In this document: positions 6,931 to 16,899 of the stretch, piece after piece
Layout of the letters: the number at the start of each line of letters is the position of its first letter
How positions within the stretch are numbered: position 1 is the stretch's first letter
DNA from: Nostoc paludosum FACHB-159
GTDB lineage: Bacteria; Cyanobacteriota; Cyanobacteriia; Cyanobacteriales; Nostocaceae
Length of the DNA: 64,000 nucleotides
Assembly: GCF_014698835.1 (NCBI RefSeq)
Contig: NZ_JACJTU010000041.1
Location: forward strand, 1-64,000
Reading direction: 5' to 3'
Program-made: the position numbers and the translations under genes
Notes under the pieces: generated by a model
What the model saw: the letters and a program-made list of their open reading frames with translations, nothing else
Databases searched by the model: none
Told to the model about the DNA's origin: nothing

Positions 6931-9810
6931 ATGCTAGAGTCAGAAAAACTCCAACAGATAGTACAAGCTTGGTTAAATTACATCAGGTTAGAGGAACTGA
7001 CTCAAGCTGAGGTCGAGCGTTCTTCAGATATCTATTCAAAAGTAGTAGATAAGGGAGTGCAGCTTGTTGGCAACAAGTTACTCCTTGATAGTGAAGTATT
7101 TACCCAATTTCAGCAACAGCAACAAGCAGCCACTAGAGGTAACAAAAATGATGTTCAGATGGCTGTCGCTTTTCCACAAATCTATATAATCAACGGCAAG
7201 GGCAAAGACCAAAAGCTGAAATACTTGCCTCTGTTCACCATCGATATTTCAAACATTCTTAAAGGAAATTACCGCAAAACTGGCTGGGACTTGACCGAAT
7301 ACGAGTTTCAGCCAGTCATTGTTAATTTAATGCGGCTATACAAACTAGAGGAAGAACAAGCTGAATCACTGATTGTTGCATCAGGAATTTTGAAATTTTT
7401 AGAAGACACATTTAAAGGAAGATTCCCAACGCTGAGAGACTTTCTCGAACTGGTAGACTTCCCCCAAGGAAACTATAAAACCTCTCGACAACCTTATTTA
7501 CTTCGCTGCGACTTTACCCCCTATAACGCCCTTCTCAAGCAAGACATACAAGAAATCCTCAAGGAACTGCAACAACCTGACTCTAAGGCTGAATGGCTAA
7601 TTGAAACTCATCCAGCGATGCAGTACCTCTGGGGTCAGCCACAATCACCCAGAGATGAAGTGATGTTCTGGGGTGCTTTTCCCTCTCATGCACCTGATGA
7701 ATTTCAAGCCTCTGTCCTCAAACACGCCCAGGAGAATTTACTAACTGCTGTTTGTGGGCCACCGGGGAATGGAAAAACCGAGGTGTTTCTGCACCTCATA
7801 GCACAGCAAGTAGTAAATCGAGCGTTACGACTTGTTCACGGTGAAGATGATGTAAATAATTTAATATTCTTTGTCGGGGCTAATAACAGCACCGTTAAAA
7901 AATTCCAACAACGACTGACTATAAATTCTCCTGCTCAACAGTTTTATCTTTCAGGCGGCAACCAAGCTAATATCCGTAAGGAAACCTTACCCAAACTGCA
8001 ATCAACCCAAGATTGGCTGCGTAATGCTCTCTTTAATCAATCTGCTTGGCAACAAGCCAAACTCGAATTGCTGCAAGCCGAGAGTGAAATTCAGCAACTC
8101 CAAGATCAAGACCGCTTGAATACTGCTCAAAAAGTTATTGACATTAAACGGCGATCGCAATTGGATGTAGAAATCCAATCTTTCAATAACGATATTGCTG
8201 CTAAGTCTGCCGAGTTGCCAGCCCTAACTGAACAGCTATCAAGTTTGGCTGCTTACGAAAATTTTCCCATTGATGCCTATCAGCAAATACAACAGGCTTT
8301 ATTCCAAGCAGAACGCGAACTGCCAAAAGATTCTGACTCCATGACAAAACGCGCTTTAGACTGGCTCAATGCTACTACCGACAAGCGGATTTTTCAGCGT
8401 TTGGCGAATCGAGTAAACGCGGCTGTTTTAAACACCTTAGCTACAGCGCATCCCTTTCAAATACCCATTGATCCCTCCAGTTTAAGCACAGCAATCACCT
8501 GCGTTCACCAAAAAATTGGTTTGTCACGGCAATGGCGCAATCTAAACCTGGAAGTAACTGAAATTCAACGCCAAATAGCGGCTTTAAATAAGGAACTAGA
8601 GCTAAAACAGGCTCAAAAGCAACAAATCCAAAAACAACTTGATAGTTACCCTCAAGCAGATTTTTACAGTCGCTTTTACCGTGACTATCACCAATTGCAG
8701 CTAGAACTATTTCAACGTGCCTGGGCGTTTCTGTTGCAAGAAACTCTCCGACGCAAAGATAGCGTTATGAGGGCATTAGAAACTTACGGCAGCGTATTAG
8801 CAGGGGATGGAGAGGCATTGCTCAAACTGTCTACTGATAGTGATGCCATCTTAAGTCACTTGAGCTTGATTTTTCCTGTCATTACCTCCACCCTTCAATC
8901 AATGCGTAATATGTTGCCAATTCTTCAGCCTAATATCATCAAGCTGGCACTGGTGGATGAAGCGGGGACAACTCTTATACATCAATTATTTCCCTTGCTG
9001 GTGCGATCGCAACAGGCAGTAGTAGCAGGCGACCCCCAACAGATTGAGCCAATTGTTAACATGAGCGACGATACCATCAAGCAATATTTCAAAACTGCTT
9101 TTCTGGATCGGGGCATGAGGAATGAAGATTACTATCGCTATGCCCCCACTGCCAAATACACAGCTACGGCTTATCATCGTGCTGCTGGTGCTAGTGGTAC
9201 TGAAGGGGACAATGGCAATGGCATTATCCTCAGAAATCATTACCGTTGTACCCCAGACATTATTCAGTTTTGCAGCCCCAATTATCCCGGTGGTCTGCAA
9301 ATCCTTTCCAATAATCACCAGACGGCAACAGAACCGCATCTACTGGCTTACCATGTCGAGGGAAGCCACACCCATAACACTAATCCAGAAGAAATCGAAG
9401 CTGTAGAAGCTGTAATTACATCCTTGCTGAAGCAAGGTTACTCTGTTAGCTCGGAGGATAACTCAAAGACAATTGGGGTAATGTCGCCGTTTTTGCAGCA
9501 AGCTAACGCGCTTAGGTATCGATTATCTAACCGTTGGCGAAACTTTTCTTGGGATGATATTGGCACAGTTCATAATTTTCAAGGTGGGGAGAAAGCAGCT
9601 ATTATCTTTTCTCCTTACCAGTGTCACCAAGAGCATAGTTTTTGGTTCCTTAACCGCAGACCCAATTTACTGAATACAGCCGTTAGTAGGGCTAAGGAAT
9701 TGTTTATTTTGGTGGGCAATGTTAGGGAACTAGAATTAGCAGGTGGTGAAACCAAACGGTTAGTTGAACATATTCGGCAACATGGGGAAATTCGCTCGCC
9801 TGGGGATTGA
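6931..9810 (+). CDS. Large SF1 (DNA2/NAM7-like) helicase with coiled-coil insertion
   Basis: 959 residues. The P-loop GPPGNGKT is at about 276-283. LALVDEAGTTL near 672 is Walker B, followed by VVAGDPQQIEP (motif III), RNHYRCTPDIIQFCS (motif IV region), TIGVMSPFLQQ, IGTVHNFQGGEKAAIIFS (motif V) and LLNTAVSRAKELFILVG (motif VI). Between the first motif and Walker B, about residues 370-580, lies a Gln/Glu/Leu-rich coiled-coil insertion, as in many DNA2/NAM7-type helicases. Residues 1-270 form an N-terminal domain I do not recognise. It lies 144 bp after parB on the same strand. A decayed relative lies at 2111-2442. Likely a plasmid DNA maintenance or defence helicase; its exact role cannot be read from sequence. 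Confidence 0.85.
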   Translation: MLESEKLQQIVQAWLNYIRLEELTQAEVERSSDIYSKVVDKGVQLVGNKLLLDSEVFTQFQQQQQAATRGNKNDVQMAVAFPQIYIINGKGKDQKLKYLPLFTIDISNILKGNYRKTGWDLTEYEFQPVIVNLMRLYKLEEEQAESLIVASGILKFLEDTFKGRFPTLRDFLELVDFPQGNYKTSRQPYLLRCDFTPYNALLKQDIQEILKELQQPDSKAEWLIETHPAMQYLWGQPQSPRDEVMFWGAFPSHAPDEFQASVLKHAQENLLTAVCGPPGNGKTEVFLHLIAQQVVNRALRLVHGEDDVNNLIFFVGANNSTVKKFQQRLTINSPAQQFYLSGGNQANIRKETLPKLQSTQDWLRNALFNQSAWQQAKLELLQAESEIQQLQDQDRLNTAQKVIDIKRRSQLDVEIQSFNNDIAAKSAELPALTEQLSSLAAYENFPIDAYQQIQQALFQAERELPKDSDSMTKRALDWLNATTDKRIFQRLANRVNAAVLNTLATAHPFQIPIDPSSLSTAITCVHQKIGLSRQWRNLNLEVTEIQRQIAALNKELELKQAQKQQIQKQLDSYPQADFYSRFYRDYHQLQLELFQRAWAFLLQETLRRKDSVMRALETYGSVLAGDGEALLKLSTDSDAILSHLSLIFPVITSTLQSMRNMLPILQPNIIKLALVDEAGTTLIHQLFPLLVRSQQAVVAGDPQQIEPIVNMSDDTIKQYFKTAFLDRGMRNEDYYRYAPTAKYTATAYHRAAGASGTEGDNGNGIILRNHYRCTPDIIQFCSPNYPGGLQILSNNHQTATEPHLLAYHVEGSHTHNTNPEEIEAVEAVITSLLKQGYSVSSEDNSKTIGVMSPFLQQANALRYRLSNRWRNFSWDDIGTVHNFQGGEKAAIIFSPYQCHQEHSFWFLNRRPNLLNTAVSRAKELFILVGNVRELELAGGETKRLVEHIRQHGEIRSPGD

Positions 9811-10021
9811 ATGATATCGTTGGCGAGTGTCAAATCTGTAAGGGACACTAGAAGTGGCAAAATTAATGAGCATCCACATCGCCCACTAGTCTGAAAGCTC
9901 ACGGGAAGCCTCCCCAAAAATTATATTGTAAATTTTTGTAACCTTTACTAGACGATTTCGATAAAAGCCACAATTAACATCCGATAGTTTTTAGAGGAAT
10001 AAGATTCTCACAAATAAATAT

Positions 10022-10672
10022 ATGAACGAGCAACAGCTTCAAGAGCTAGCTCTACAAGCCCAACAACACCCACTAGGTACAACTGCTAGACGGATAACTT
10101 TATCAAAACTAATCGATGGTATATACCGCTCAGGCAAACTTTGCCACCCATATAACGGTCAATTTCAAGGAGTTTACGAACAAATTTATCAGGAGGCAGT
10201 ACAAGACCTATTTTTGTATATCTGTAAAAATATTGACAAGTACGACCCGGAACGGGCTTTATTTATGACTTGGGTCAATATGTTATTGAGTCAACGTTTT
10301 TTTAAAGAGGCTATTCCCAAAATAATTGGCAAAGTCCATGAAATTAATGTCGAAAGTTCTGTCTTAGAAAACTTGGAAGATTTGGTATTTGACGATAGCG
10401 AGAACGAGGATAATTATATCTTTGCTTTTAAAAAAATCAGACGATATATAGAAATAGACCCAAAAGGGATTTTTAAACAAGCACATATCAAAAAATATCC
10501 GCAAGTAAATTTCCAGGAAATTGCTGTCAAAAGATGGTCAGGTATATCTTGGAAAGACATTTCCGAAGAATTGAATATTCCAGTGGCAACATTAAGTAAT
10601 TTTTATCAGCGAACTTTAGAAAAATTTCGCGACGAATTTAGAGATTTATATGGTGGTGAAGACTTAACTTAG
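10022..10672 (+). CDS. Sigma-70-family RNA polymerase sigma factor (short, ECF-like)
   Basis: 216 residues. The N-terminal half resembles sigma region 2 (YEQIYQEAVQDLFLYICKNIDKYDPERALFMTWVNMLLSQRFF), and the C-terminal stretch is a region-4-type helix-turn-helix (ISWKDISEELNIPVATLSNFYQRTLEKFRDEF is its approximate extent, 175-208). Such small cyanobacterial sigma-like proteins typically sit directly before a DUF1822 gene, as here (9-bp gap). It probably directs RNA polymerase to a small set of promoters, perhaps the neighbouring CHAT-WD40 gene now displaced to 56793. No anti-sigma gene is evident unless the DUF1822 protein plays that part. Confidence 0.8.
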   Translation: MNEQQLQELALQAQQHPLGTTARRITLSKLIDGIYRSGKLCHPYNGQFQGVYEQIYQEAVQDLFLYICKNIDKYDPERALFMTWVNMLLSQRFFKEAIPKIIGKVHEINVESSVLENLEDLVFDDSENEDNYIFAFKKIRRYIEIDPKGIFKQAHIKKYPQVNFQEIAVKRWSGISWKDISEELNIPVATLSNFYQRTLEKFRDEFRDLYGGEDLT

Positions 10673-10681
10673 AGGAAACAA

Positions 10682-11695
10682 ATGATGAGTGACATGGCAA
10701 CTATTTCTACATTTACTGGTCCGATATCAACCGTCGCTCGCAGGCTAGCAGAAAAATGGTCAAGAGAGCAAGCCACACCCGAAAAAAGCCAGCAGGTTTT
10801 GCTTAATACCTTGTCTGTATCTTTCGTGAATTTCTATCTAGAATGTATGGAGTTTGAGACTGACCTAGAAGCGAGTGACAGTTGGAATCTAGTAAAACAA
10901 ACTCTGATGGATGTAGCTGATTTATTGATTACAAATTTGGGGAAATTGGAATGCCGTCCGGTGTTAGAAAATGCACAGTTTGTTTATGTACCACCGAAAG
11001 TCCAATCAAACCGGATTGGCTATGTAGTTGTGGAAATAAGTGAATCTTTCCAATCAGCCAAGTTGTTAGGATTTGTCAAGGAGGTATCAATTGATAACTT
11101 TCCTATTAACCAACTACAACCTCTAGAAAATTTCCTGAATTATTTAGAATTTCTAGAATTACAAACAACTAAATTTAAGAGTCAAAAGTTGGATTCATCT
11201 AATCAAAACTTGGTATCATCCAGTCAGAATTTGGATTCATCTAGTCAAAATGTTGCCAACTTAAAAAGATGGTTGGAGAATATTTTTGAGTCTAGTTGGT
11301 CAACAATTGAATCTATATTCTTAACTGAACCAGCTTGGCAATTTAGAAGTACAGAAAAGGGGTTAAAAAACTCTGTTGAACGGGCTAAATTGATTGATTT
11401 TGGGATAAAAGCTAATAGGGAATCAGTAGGGATAGTTGTTAAAGTCAGTCATGACGAAAGCAACTTTGACGATATGAAAATTATTGTAGAGTTACATCCA
11501 ACAAATGGTCAAGAGTACTTGCCATCCTCTCTTCATGTGATGATTTTAGATGAAGAGGAAACTGCTGTTATGGAAGCTAAAGCAAAAAACGATAACAAAA
11601 AAATTTCATTGGAGTTTAACGCTGCTGTGGGAGATAATTTCAGCGTCAAGATAGTTTTAGGAGATGTCAGCGTGATAGAGAACTTTTTAATCTGA
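10682..11695 (+). CDS. DUF1822 family protein
   Basis: 337 residues. A good Shine-Dalgarno (AGAGGA) precedes the ATG, and the gene is 9 bp after the sigma gene, so the two form an operon. The N-terminal half matches my recollection of DUF1822: a helix-rich start, a conserved strand region (RIGYVVVEISESFQSAKLLGFV), then the WLENIFESSWSTIESIF helix near 200. The C-terminal 110 residues form a beta-rich domain. A short tandem repeat of about 10 residues (SSQNLDSS-like, 175-195) forms a linker. DUF1822 has no established function; by association with sigma factors and CHAT or CHASE2 genes it may be a sensor or anti-sigma-like partner. A C-terminal truncation cannot be excluded but the end looks natural. 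Confidence 0.75.
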   Translation: MMSDMATISTFTGPISTVARRLAEKWSREQATPEKSQQVLLNTLSVSFVNFYLECMEFETDLEASDSWNLVKQTLMDVADLLITNLGKLECRPVLENAQFVYVPPKVQSNRIGYVVVEISESFQSAKLLGFVKEVSIDNFPINQLQPLENFLNYLEFLELQTTKFKSQKLDSSNQNLVSSSQNLDSSSQNVANLKRWLENIFESSWSTIESIFLTEPAWQFRSTEKGLKNSVERAKLIDFGIKANRESVGIVVKVSHDESNFDDMKIIVELHPTNGQEYLPSSLHVMILDEEETAVMEAKAKNDNKKISLEFNAAVGDNFSVKIVLGDVSVIENFLI

Positions 11696-12045
11696 AATTA
11701 AGGGACTTGCAGAGAAATCAGATACCAGATAATCAGCCCATTCAAAGTTATATAAATAGGCTTTCAGTATAACCAACTAACACAGTTTTTGAGTCAATTT
11801 ACCTCATAAGTACCTACGCATAAATATTTAGCCATTTTTCAACGTGATTGAAATCGCTGTATTCCTTCCGTGTTCCCTTTCCTAAGTAGATAATTTATTT
11901 TGCACGACTACTTATAAACGTAAGTAAGTCGGCACGATAAAAACCATGTATGTTTAGTTTTGTAAGAACTGTAGAATGACCAATTTCTAAGCTATTCGTT
12001 GATTTTACATTTCGTCACATAGCTTGATTTTTTAACGCCGACTTA
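11696..12045. other. Gap between DUF1822 gene and the inverted-repeat element
   Basis: About 350 bp without a supported gene. It ends in ACTTA (12041-12045), the target-site duplication half whose partner lies at 56675-56679, more than 44 kb away. Originally the sequence now at 56680 followed here. Confidence 0.6.
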
Positions 12046-12069
12046 GGGGTACAGCCGGGATACCTGCAA

Positions 12070-14617
12070 GTGCGATTCGTTCTGGAGAAACCAAATATTT
12101 CGGTGGATTCCAGGCTTCAGTAGAGTAACCCCTGATGGGGTTGAGTCCGCACTTTAATCCTCTACTGATGACAACTTGATACCCATGTAGGTGAGGTGAA
12201 TTATAAAACCAAGTCCTACCACCCTGGTGCGGGGTTGAAAGCACGTAAACTACCAGAAAATGGTAGCCCCTACGGAGGAGAATGACTATCAAATCCGTAA
12301 AGCGGGGACGAAAGCGGATAAAGGTGATAATTGCTGAAAACACCAGCCGCAAGCAAGAGTTTATGGGGAGAGCAAGCGAAATGTCGTTGAGCCATCGTCA
12401 TATCTCACCAAGGGATATAAGCTTGTGTTTCGGACACACCTTGGTTCGGAAATAACCGAAAGGGTAAGGACTGTTAGGTTCTTGCAACCGAAACAGCGCA
12501 CTTCCTAGACCCCCGGTGGATAGGCATCCCCTAAAGACTCAAAACAATGGATATCAGGAACGAAGTAAACCAAATTATAACTCCTGTGGTGGTCGATACA
12601 TAGGTAGGCGGTCAGGCTAAAAGTTTTATTTGGGAGGGATGGGTTAAGAAGCAAACGCCCAAACCGAAGTAACGGTTAAAGCCCGAAAAGGGATGGAGTA
12701 ACGTCCGGGATAAGCAGACGTAACCCGCAATGTGCATAGAGCTAGGGGTGTAAGTAGCAATGAATATGCCTAAGTCAGATTCAATTGAGAATACTGAGGG
12801 ATGGAGAAATATAAATTGGCGCAAAGTCGAGAAATACGTCTTCAAGTTGCAAAAACGCATCTACGCCGCTTCGCGTTGTGGTGATATCAAGCGAGTCCGT
12901 AAACTTCAGCGAATTTTAATGAGGTCTTGGTCGAATAGGGTACTAGCGGTAAGAAGGGTAACGCAAGATAACCAAGGTAAAAAGACGGCAGGAGTGGATG
13001 GGGTAAAATCCTTATCCCCAGAAGCACGTCTCAACCTAGCAAAAGGGCTAAGAATAAATGGTAAATCCAAACCAACACGTAGAATTTGGATACCCAAACC
13101 AGGGAAAACTGAAAAACGCCCGCTTTCAATACCCACTATGTTTGACCGCGCCCTACAAGCCGCAGTCAAAGCTACCTTAGACCCAGAATGGGAGGCTCGA
13201 TTTGAGGCATCCAGTTATGGGTTTCGACAAGGTAGGTCATGCCACGATGCCATTAAACATATCAAAAACTGCATAGTATCAAAAGCTAAATTTGTACTAG
13301 ATGCAGATATTTCGCAATGTTTTGACCGCATTGATCAGAAAGCATTACTTTTGAAACTAAACATGAAGGGAAAAGTTAAGCAACAAATAAAAGCTTGGCT
13401 TAATTCTGGAGTCATAGATTCAGGAGAACTGATAGCTACAAATTCTGGCACACCCCAAGGTGGGGTAATTTCGCCATTATTAGCTAACATTGCTTTACAT
13501 GGTTTAGAAGACCTGATTAATCAAGAATTTCCGGCTAATAAAAGTGGGAAGGTAAGAGGGTCAAAAACCAAATTCGGCTATAAAATCTGCCAACCGACCT
13601 TCATTAGGTATGCGGACGATTTCATAGTTTTACACGAATCACGAGCGGTCATTAATCGGTGTGAGGAAATCATCAGAATTTGGCTCAAAGGTATTGGCTT
13701 AGAACTGAAACCAGAAAAGACCCGTGTAGCACATACACTGCACCCAGATTTAAGTGAAGATGGTCAAGCAGGATTTGATTTTCTGGGACACCATATTCAG
13801 CATAAAAAAGTGGGTAAATACCGAGAAAACAAAAATAGTTTCGGTACTCGTCTTGGTTTCATTACCCTCATTACCCCTTCAAAAAAGGCGATTGATGCTC
13901 ACAAAAATAAGATGAAAAGCATCATCATAAAATGTAAGTCACGTTCCCAAGCGGAACTAATTAAAGAACTTAACCCTATTATTAGGGGATGGGCTACATT
14001 TTATAGAGTTTCAGACGCTGGAACTGTTGGGGATTTCGCCCGGTTAGATAGAATAACTTATCTTCGTCTAAGAAGATGGGCTAAAAGACAAACCGGAAGT
14101 ATTTATCACGGTCATCAAAAGTATTGGCATACCATAGGCGACAACCATTGGGTATTCACAACTAGACCAGATAGTAACGGATTAAAGTTATTATCACATA
14201 TCGAATTTCACTCCAGTGTTAACGATTATGTAAAAGTTAGAAGTGATAAAAGTCTTTATGATGGTGACACTATCTACTGGAGTTTAAGGTTAAGTAATCA
14301 TCCCAATTTACCTACTACTAAAAGGAACCTCCTTAAGCAACAGAAAGGTAAATGTATGGGATGTGGCTTAAATTTTCTTGAAGGTGATTTATTGGAGATT
14401 GACCACATCAAACCCCTGAGTTGTGGAGGTAAAAAGGAATGGAACAATCTTCAATTACTGCACCGTCATTGCCACGATGTCAAAACTGCCACTGATGGTA
14501 GTCAGAAGTCCCTGCATGACAATAGGGAAACACATTGAGTAGCCGTGTGAAGGGACAACTTTCATGCACGGTTTCGGATGGGAGGGGTGGAACAGTAATG
14601 TTCCCCTCGACCCTAAC
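12070..14617 (+). mobile_element. Group II intron, copy 1
   Basis: 2548 bp. The 5' end GTGCG follows exon sequence CCTGCAA. The 3' end is CCCTAAC. Just after the encoded protein comes a domain V-like hairpin (GTAGCCGTGTGAAGGG ... TTTCATGCACGGTTTCGG, about 14539-14580), then a domain VI stem. The intron sits 24 bp inside the left inverted repeat of the 306-bp element, and the same position is used in copy 2. Over the parts I compared, the two introns do not differ, while their 3' exons do, so the introns moved or were homogenised after the host elements diverged. Confidence 0.9.
12760..14538 (+). CDS. ltrA: Group II intron reverse transcriptase/maturase/HNH endonuclease
   Basis: 592 residues, complete. 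The reverse transcriptase domain covers about 80-340, with the catalytic YADD at residues 284-287 and conserved SGTPQGGVISPLLANI. A maturase (domain X) follows at about 380-480, including ELNPIIRGWATFYR. The C-terminal HNH endonuclease (520-575) has CMGCG, EIDHIKPLSCGG and LHRHCH with the zinc-binding pairs intact. The protein splices its own intron RNA, and nicks and reverse-transcribes the target during retrohoming. All catalytic residues I can recognise are present, so the intron looks active. Its protein sequence is identical to that of the copy at 54436. Confidence 0.95.
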   Translation: MNMPKSDSIENTEGWRNINWRKVEKYVFKLQKRIYAASRCGDIKRVRKLQRILMRSWSNRVLAVRRVTQDNQGKKTAGVDGVKSLSPEARLNLAKGLRINGKSKPTRRIWIPKPGKTEKRPLSIPTMFDRALQAAVKATLDPEWEARFEASSYGFRQGRSCHDAIKHIKNCIVSKAKFVLDADISQCFDRIDQKALLLKLNMKGKVKQQIKAWLNSGVIDSGELIATNSGTPQGGVISPLLANIALHGLEDLINQEFPANKSGKVRGSKTKFGYKICQPTFIRYADDFIVLHESRAVINRCEEIIRIWLKGIGLELKPEKTRVAHTLHPDLSEDGQAGFDFLGHHIQHKKVGKYRENKNSFGTRLGFITLITPSKKAIDAHKNKMKSIIIKCKSRSQAELIKELNPIIRGWATFYRVSDAGTVGDFARLDRITYLRLRRWAKRQTGSIYHGHQKYWHTIGDNHWVFTTRPDSNGLKLLSHIEFHSSVNDYVKVRSDKSLYDGDTIYWSLRLSNHPNLPTTKRNLLKQQKGKCMGCGLNFLEGDLLEIDHIKPLSCGGKKEWNNLQLLHRHCHDVKTATDGSQKSLHDNRETH

Positions 14618-14899
14618 AAAGAGACACGTTGTAAACAAATGTTGCAGAAACAGATTTTGCAATTTACTAACTTGCCCAAAAATGGTATCAGGGCATTCAA
14701 ATTTTTGCACACTAAAATCAACTCTTTACGCGATTCAGTCTCTTAAACTTGCCCATAAATGACCTTTTTCGGGAATGTCTTCGCAAGAGAGGATACCCTC
14801 AATCCGGTATCGAAACAACGTCAAATCAAGGGTTTTCAAACATCTGCGTAACATAACTTTACAACATGTCCCAATTTGCGCGTATCCCGGCTGAACCCC

Positions 14900-15232
14900 T
14901 ATTCCTTGGTTCCTTAAATAAGTTACAAAAAGTTCTTCATATCTCTTCTCTGTCAGATATTTTAATTTATCTAACTTTTCAAAATTATCAGCGATTGGTT
15001 TTTTCCAAATTCGATTGCTTGCTCCGTGACTTATGCTATGGAAAATCCATTGTTTTGTATCAGCTTCTTGCTCAATTAAAGCAATATAACCCCATTTTAG
15101 ACAATAATCAAAAAATTCTTTTTTCCAGTCTTCTTCAATGAAAGTATATTCTTCAAATAAAAACAGAGGATCTGCTTTACCATTACAAGTAATAACGTCT
15201 ATTAAAGAGCGCTTTTGTTGACTTTCTGACAT
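14900..15232 (-). pseudogene. 5' half of a PD-(D/E)XK-like protein gene, split by the element
   Basis: These 111 codons begin at ATG 15232 and run in frame to the element boundary, ending RYEELFVTYLRNQGI; beyond it the frame continues about 54 codons into element sequence. The missing half lies at 53462-53716. Joined at the shared 5-bp duplication (GAATA on this strand), the frame is kept exactly and gives a 195-residue protein ending in a nuclease-like domain. The N-terminal part is a helical domain (FFDYCLKWGYIALIEQ) I do not recognise. As it stands the gene is broken. Confidence 0.8.
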
Positions 15233-15553
15233 TGTAAAAAATTATAAAAATCTAGATTGCTTAAATTCAATAGGTTTTATGGTTGGCTGATTGAGTTCTG
15301 CCTTAAATGCTTCACCATAGCTATCACCGTTTTCGTTGGGTAGCGTAGCTATCAGTCCAGGGAGTAGAGTCTGGAGATGTTGCAACGTTATCTAGAGGTT
15401 ACGCCAGAATAGAAACGGAAGCAGGTTTTGGTAATTGGCTTTTAGATGATGCCCCACTTGTAAAACTCTCTATAATAATTATTATAATTAATTATTACAT
15501 TTCAATAGTAACAGTGATAAAATTTTAGCAATTATTATAATAATATAAAAGTA
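15233..15553. other. AT-rich intergenic region
   Basis: About 320 bp between divergently oriented genes. Near 15476-15545 two ATTATTATAATT-like tracts, in opposite orientations, precede the next gene and could hold its promoter or an operator. I see no gene. Confidence 0.35.
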
Positions 15554-15934
15554 ATGGAATCACAAATTTTATATAATCTGGTTTTACGTTTAAATATTCC
15601 AAACATCCGCAATGGACATATTTTAATTGCTACTTATACATCCAATCCACCTTTACAAGTAGGAGATATTTTCACAGTTCGTAATTTTAAAGTAGGATTC
15701 CTTGATGAATTAGAAAACCTCACGGAAATAGGCAACTATAATTATAATTTTGATGTCAAGGTTATTAATATTAAGAAAGCAGCGATTTGGAAAGAAGCTT
15801 TCTATGTAAATATCATTATTGAATCAGAAGATCAAAGTACAATTAATGATATTTGTTTGGCATTTGAAAAACAGAACTCTCAACGTTTTTACGATCATGC
15901 TCTATCAATAGCTAATGAGCTAGGTATTGACTGA
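15554..15934 (+). CDS. Hypothetical protein, 126 residues
   Basis: ATG start. No recognised family. Mixed alpha/beta prediction by eye, with hydrophobic strands (GHILIATYTS, FYVNIIIES) and a charged C-terminal helix (RFYDHALSIANELGID). No signal peptide or membrane segment. It stands alone downstream of an AT-rich control region. Composition matches neighbouring genes, and the length and absence of frame competition support a real gene. Function unknown. Confidence 0.6.
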   Translation: MESQILYNLVLRLNIPNIRNGHILIATYTSNPPLQVGDIFTVRNFKVGFLDELENLTEIGNYNYNFDVKVINIKKAAIWKEAFYVNIIIESEDQSTINDICLAFEKQNSQRFYDHALSIANELGID

Positions 15935-16068
15935 GACTAGGTTTTACTGATGAAACATATTAATTTTTATCATTAACTTATTTATGAGTCATTGGACATG
16001 GGAACTAGGGTGAGCGATGATAGCAGGGAGGTGAATTGTGTAATCGCTAATTTTAATATCTATTTAAC

Positions 16069-16299
16069 TTATGGTAAGGTATCTGCCCATGCCTTTGCAC
16101 TTTCAGGAGTAAAAAAAACGTTTCTTCCTTCCAGAATCCAACTTTCTACTAAACCTTCTATTTGGTATTTTTTCCCATACTGCCTTGCAAGTTGAACATA
16201 TACTGCAACTGAATTGGTGGTCATTCTTTGTTCTATTGATTCGTAGACTTTTTCCAGAATTTTTAAGCGATCAGTCTGCTTTTGTTTTTCTCTAAGCAT
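16069..16299 (-). CDS. Small conserved-looking hypothetical protein, 76 residues
   Basis: Begins at ATG 16299 (MLREKQKQTDRLKILEKVY). A basic, helical start is followed by VYVQLARQYGKKYQIEGLVESWILEGRNVFF. The composition and helical pattern look like a real small cytoplasmic protein. No domain is recognised. It is convergent with the gene at 15554. Confidence 0.5.
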   Translation of the reverse strand: MLREKQKQTDRLKILEKVYESIEQRMTTNSVAVYVQLARQYGKKYQIEGLVESWILEGRNVFFTPESAKAWADTLP

Positions 16300-16899
16300 A
16301 AAATAATTATGCTGTTATTTACAGCCTTATTATACCTTTGGATAAGTGTAAAACTATATGCGGTTGAAAAATTGCATCAGTATAGATGAGGAAAAGGTGT
16401 TTGTTACAATCTAGCGATCGCACCTACCACGGATAAAGAACGAGATGCAATCAATATCTGACCAATTTAATGTTTACTTGTCTTTATCCCAATCTCCAGA
16501 AATTGCACCAAAGTCTATCCAAGTGGCGACCGCACAATAAAGCTGCACCGCCGAAGCTCTCAAATACCTTGATATTTTTAAGTTGTGAAAATGTTTAGTA
16601 AGAAATTAATTACCAGAGTTTCTTAATTTGATGCAAGCCAGAAAGCTAGTTCTATTTTGTTTTATTTTTGACTTGTCCTTATCTAGAATCAACTTGGTAT
16701 TTATTTGAGTAATTACTCAAATGAGTTTTTACTCAAAAAGCTATAATCTTTAAATAATAAGGGTTATAGCCGTTTTAAAGCAAAACAGAAGCTAGAAGAT
16801 AACACTTGTTGCTACAGATGTTCCTAGTACACTGAAGCAATTTAGTTACATAGTATTACTGTTAACTTATGATGCTTAAATCCGTGCTATGAAAATAAT
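16300..16899. other. Intergenic region with iterons
   Basis: 600 bp without a supported gene. It contains one HIP1 octamer near 16415 and a pair of 16-bp iterons at 16706-16737, downstream of the HIRAN gene. Confidence 0.5.
16706..16737. repeat. Two tandem 16-bp TGAGT..ACTCAAA iterons
   Basis: TGAGTAATTACTCAAA (16706-16721) is followed directly by TGAGTTTTTACTCAAA (16722-16737). Each unit is an inverted pair of GAGT/ACTC boxes. The same unit recurs at 18685-18732, 18834-18865 and 19750-19765, so the repeats bracket the kinase operon and the parA/parG-like pair. Confidence 0.75.

Larger units (their letters stand above)
12046..14899 (+). mobile_element. 306-bp inverted-repeat element, copy 1, carrying a group II intron
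   Basis: The left end starts GGGGTACAGCCGGGATACC at 12046. The right end, ending CCCC at 14896-14899, read in reverse complement starts GGGGTTCAGCCGGGATACG. With the intron (12070-14617) removed, the inverted repeats extend over 40 bp and the element is exactly 306 bp. GGGG ends and 5-bp target duplications are typical of Tn3-family elements, and with no transposase it is a miniature (TIME-like) element. The flanks do not match: ACTTA on the left, TATTC on the right, each matching the opposite side of the copy at 53722. It contains the uninterrupted ATAAA site (14755-14759) that is duplicated in copy 2 by a nested insertion. Confidence 0.85.

Noticed and set aside
12032..12352. Minus-strand 106-codon frame at the intron start (and its copy inside 53462-54028)
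   Set aside because: It lies in the structured domain I region of the group II intron, opposite to the intron RNA, and is repeated only because the intron is repeated.
14535..14762. Small frames after each intron protein
   Set aside because: They cover the intron's domain V/VI structure and the non-coding element, and occur in several frames at once.
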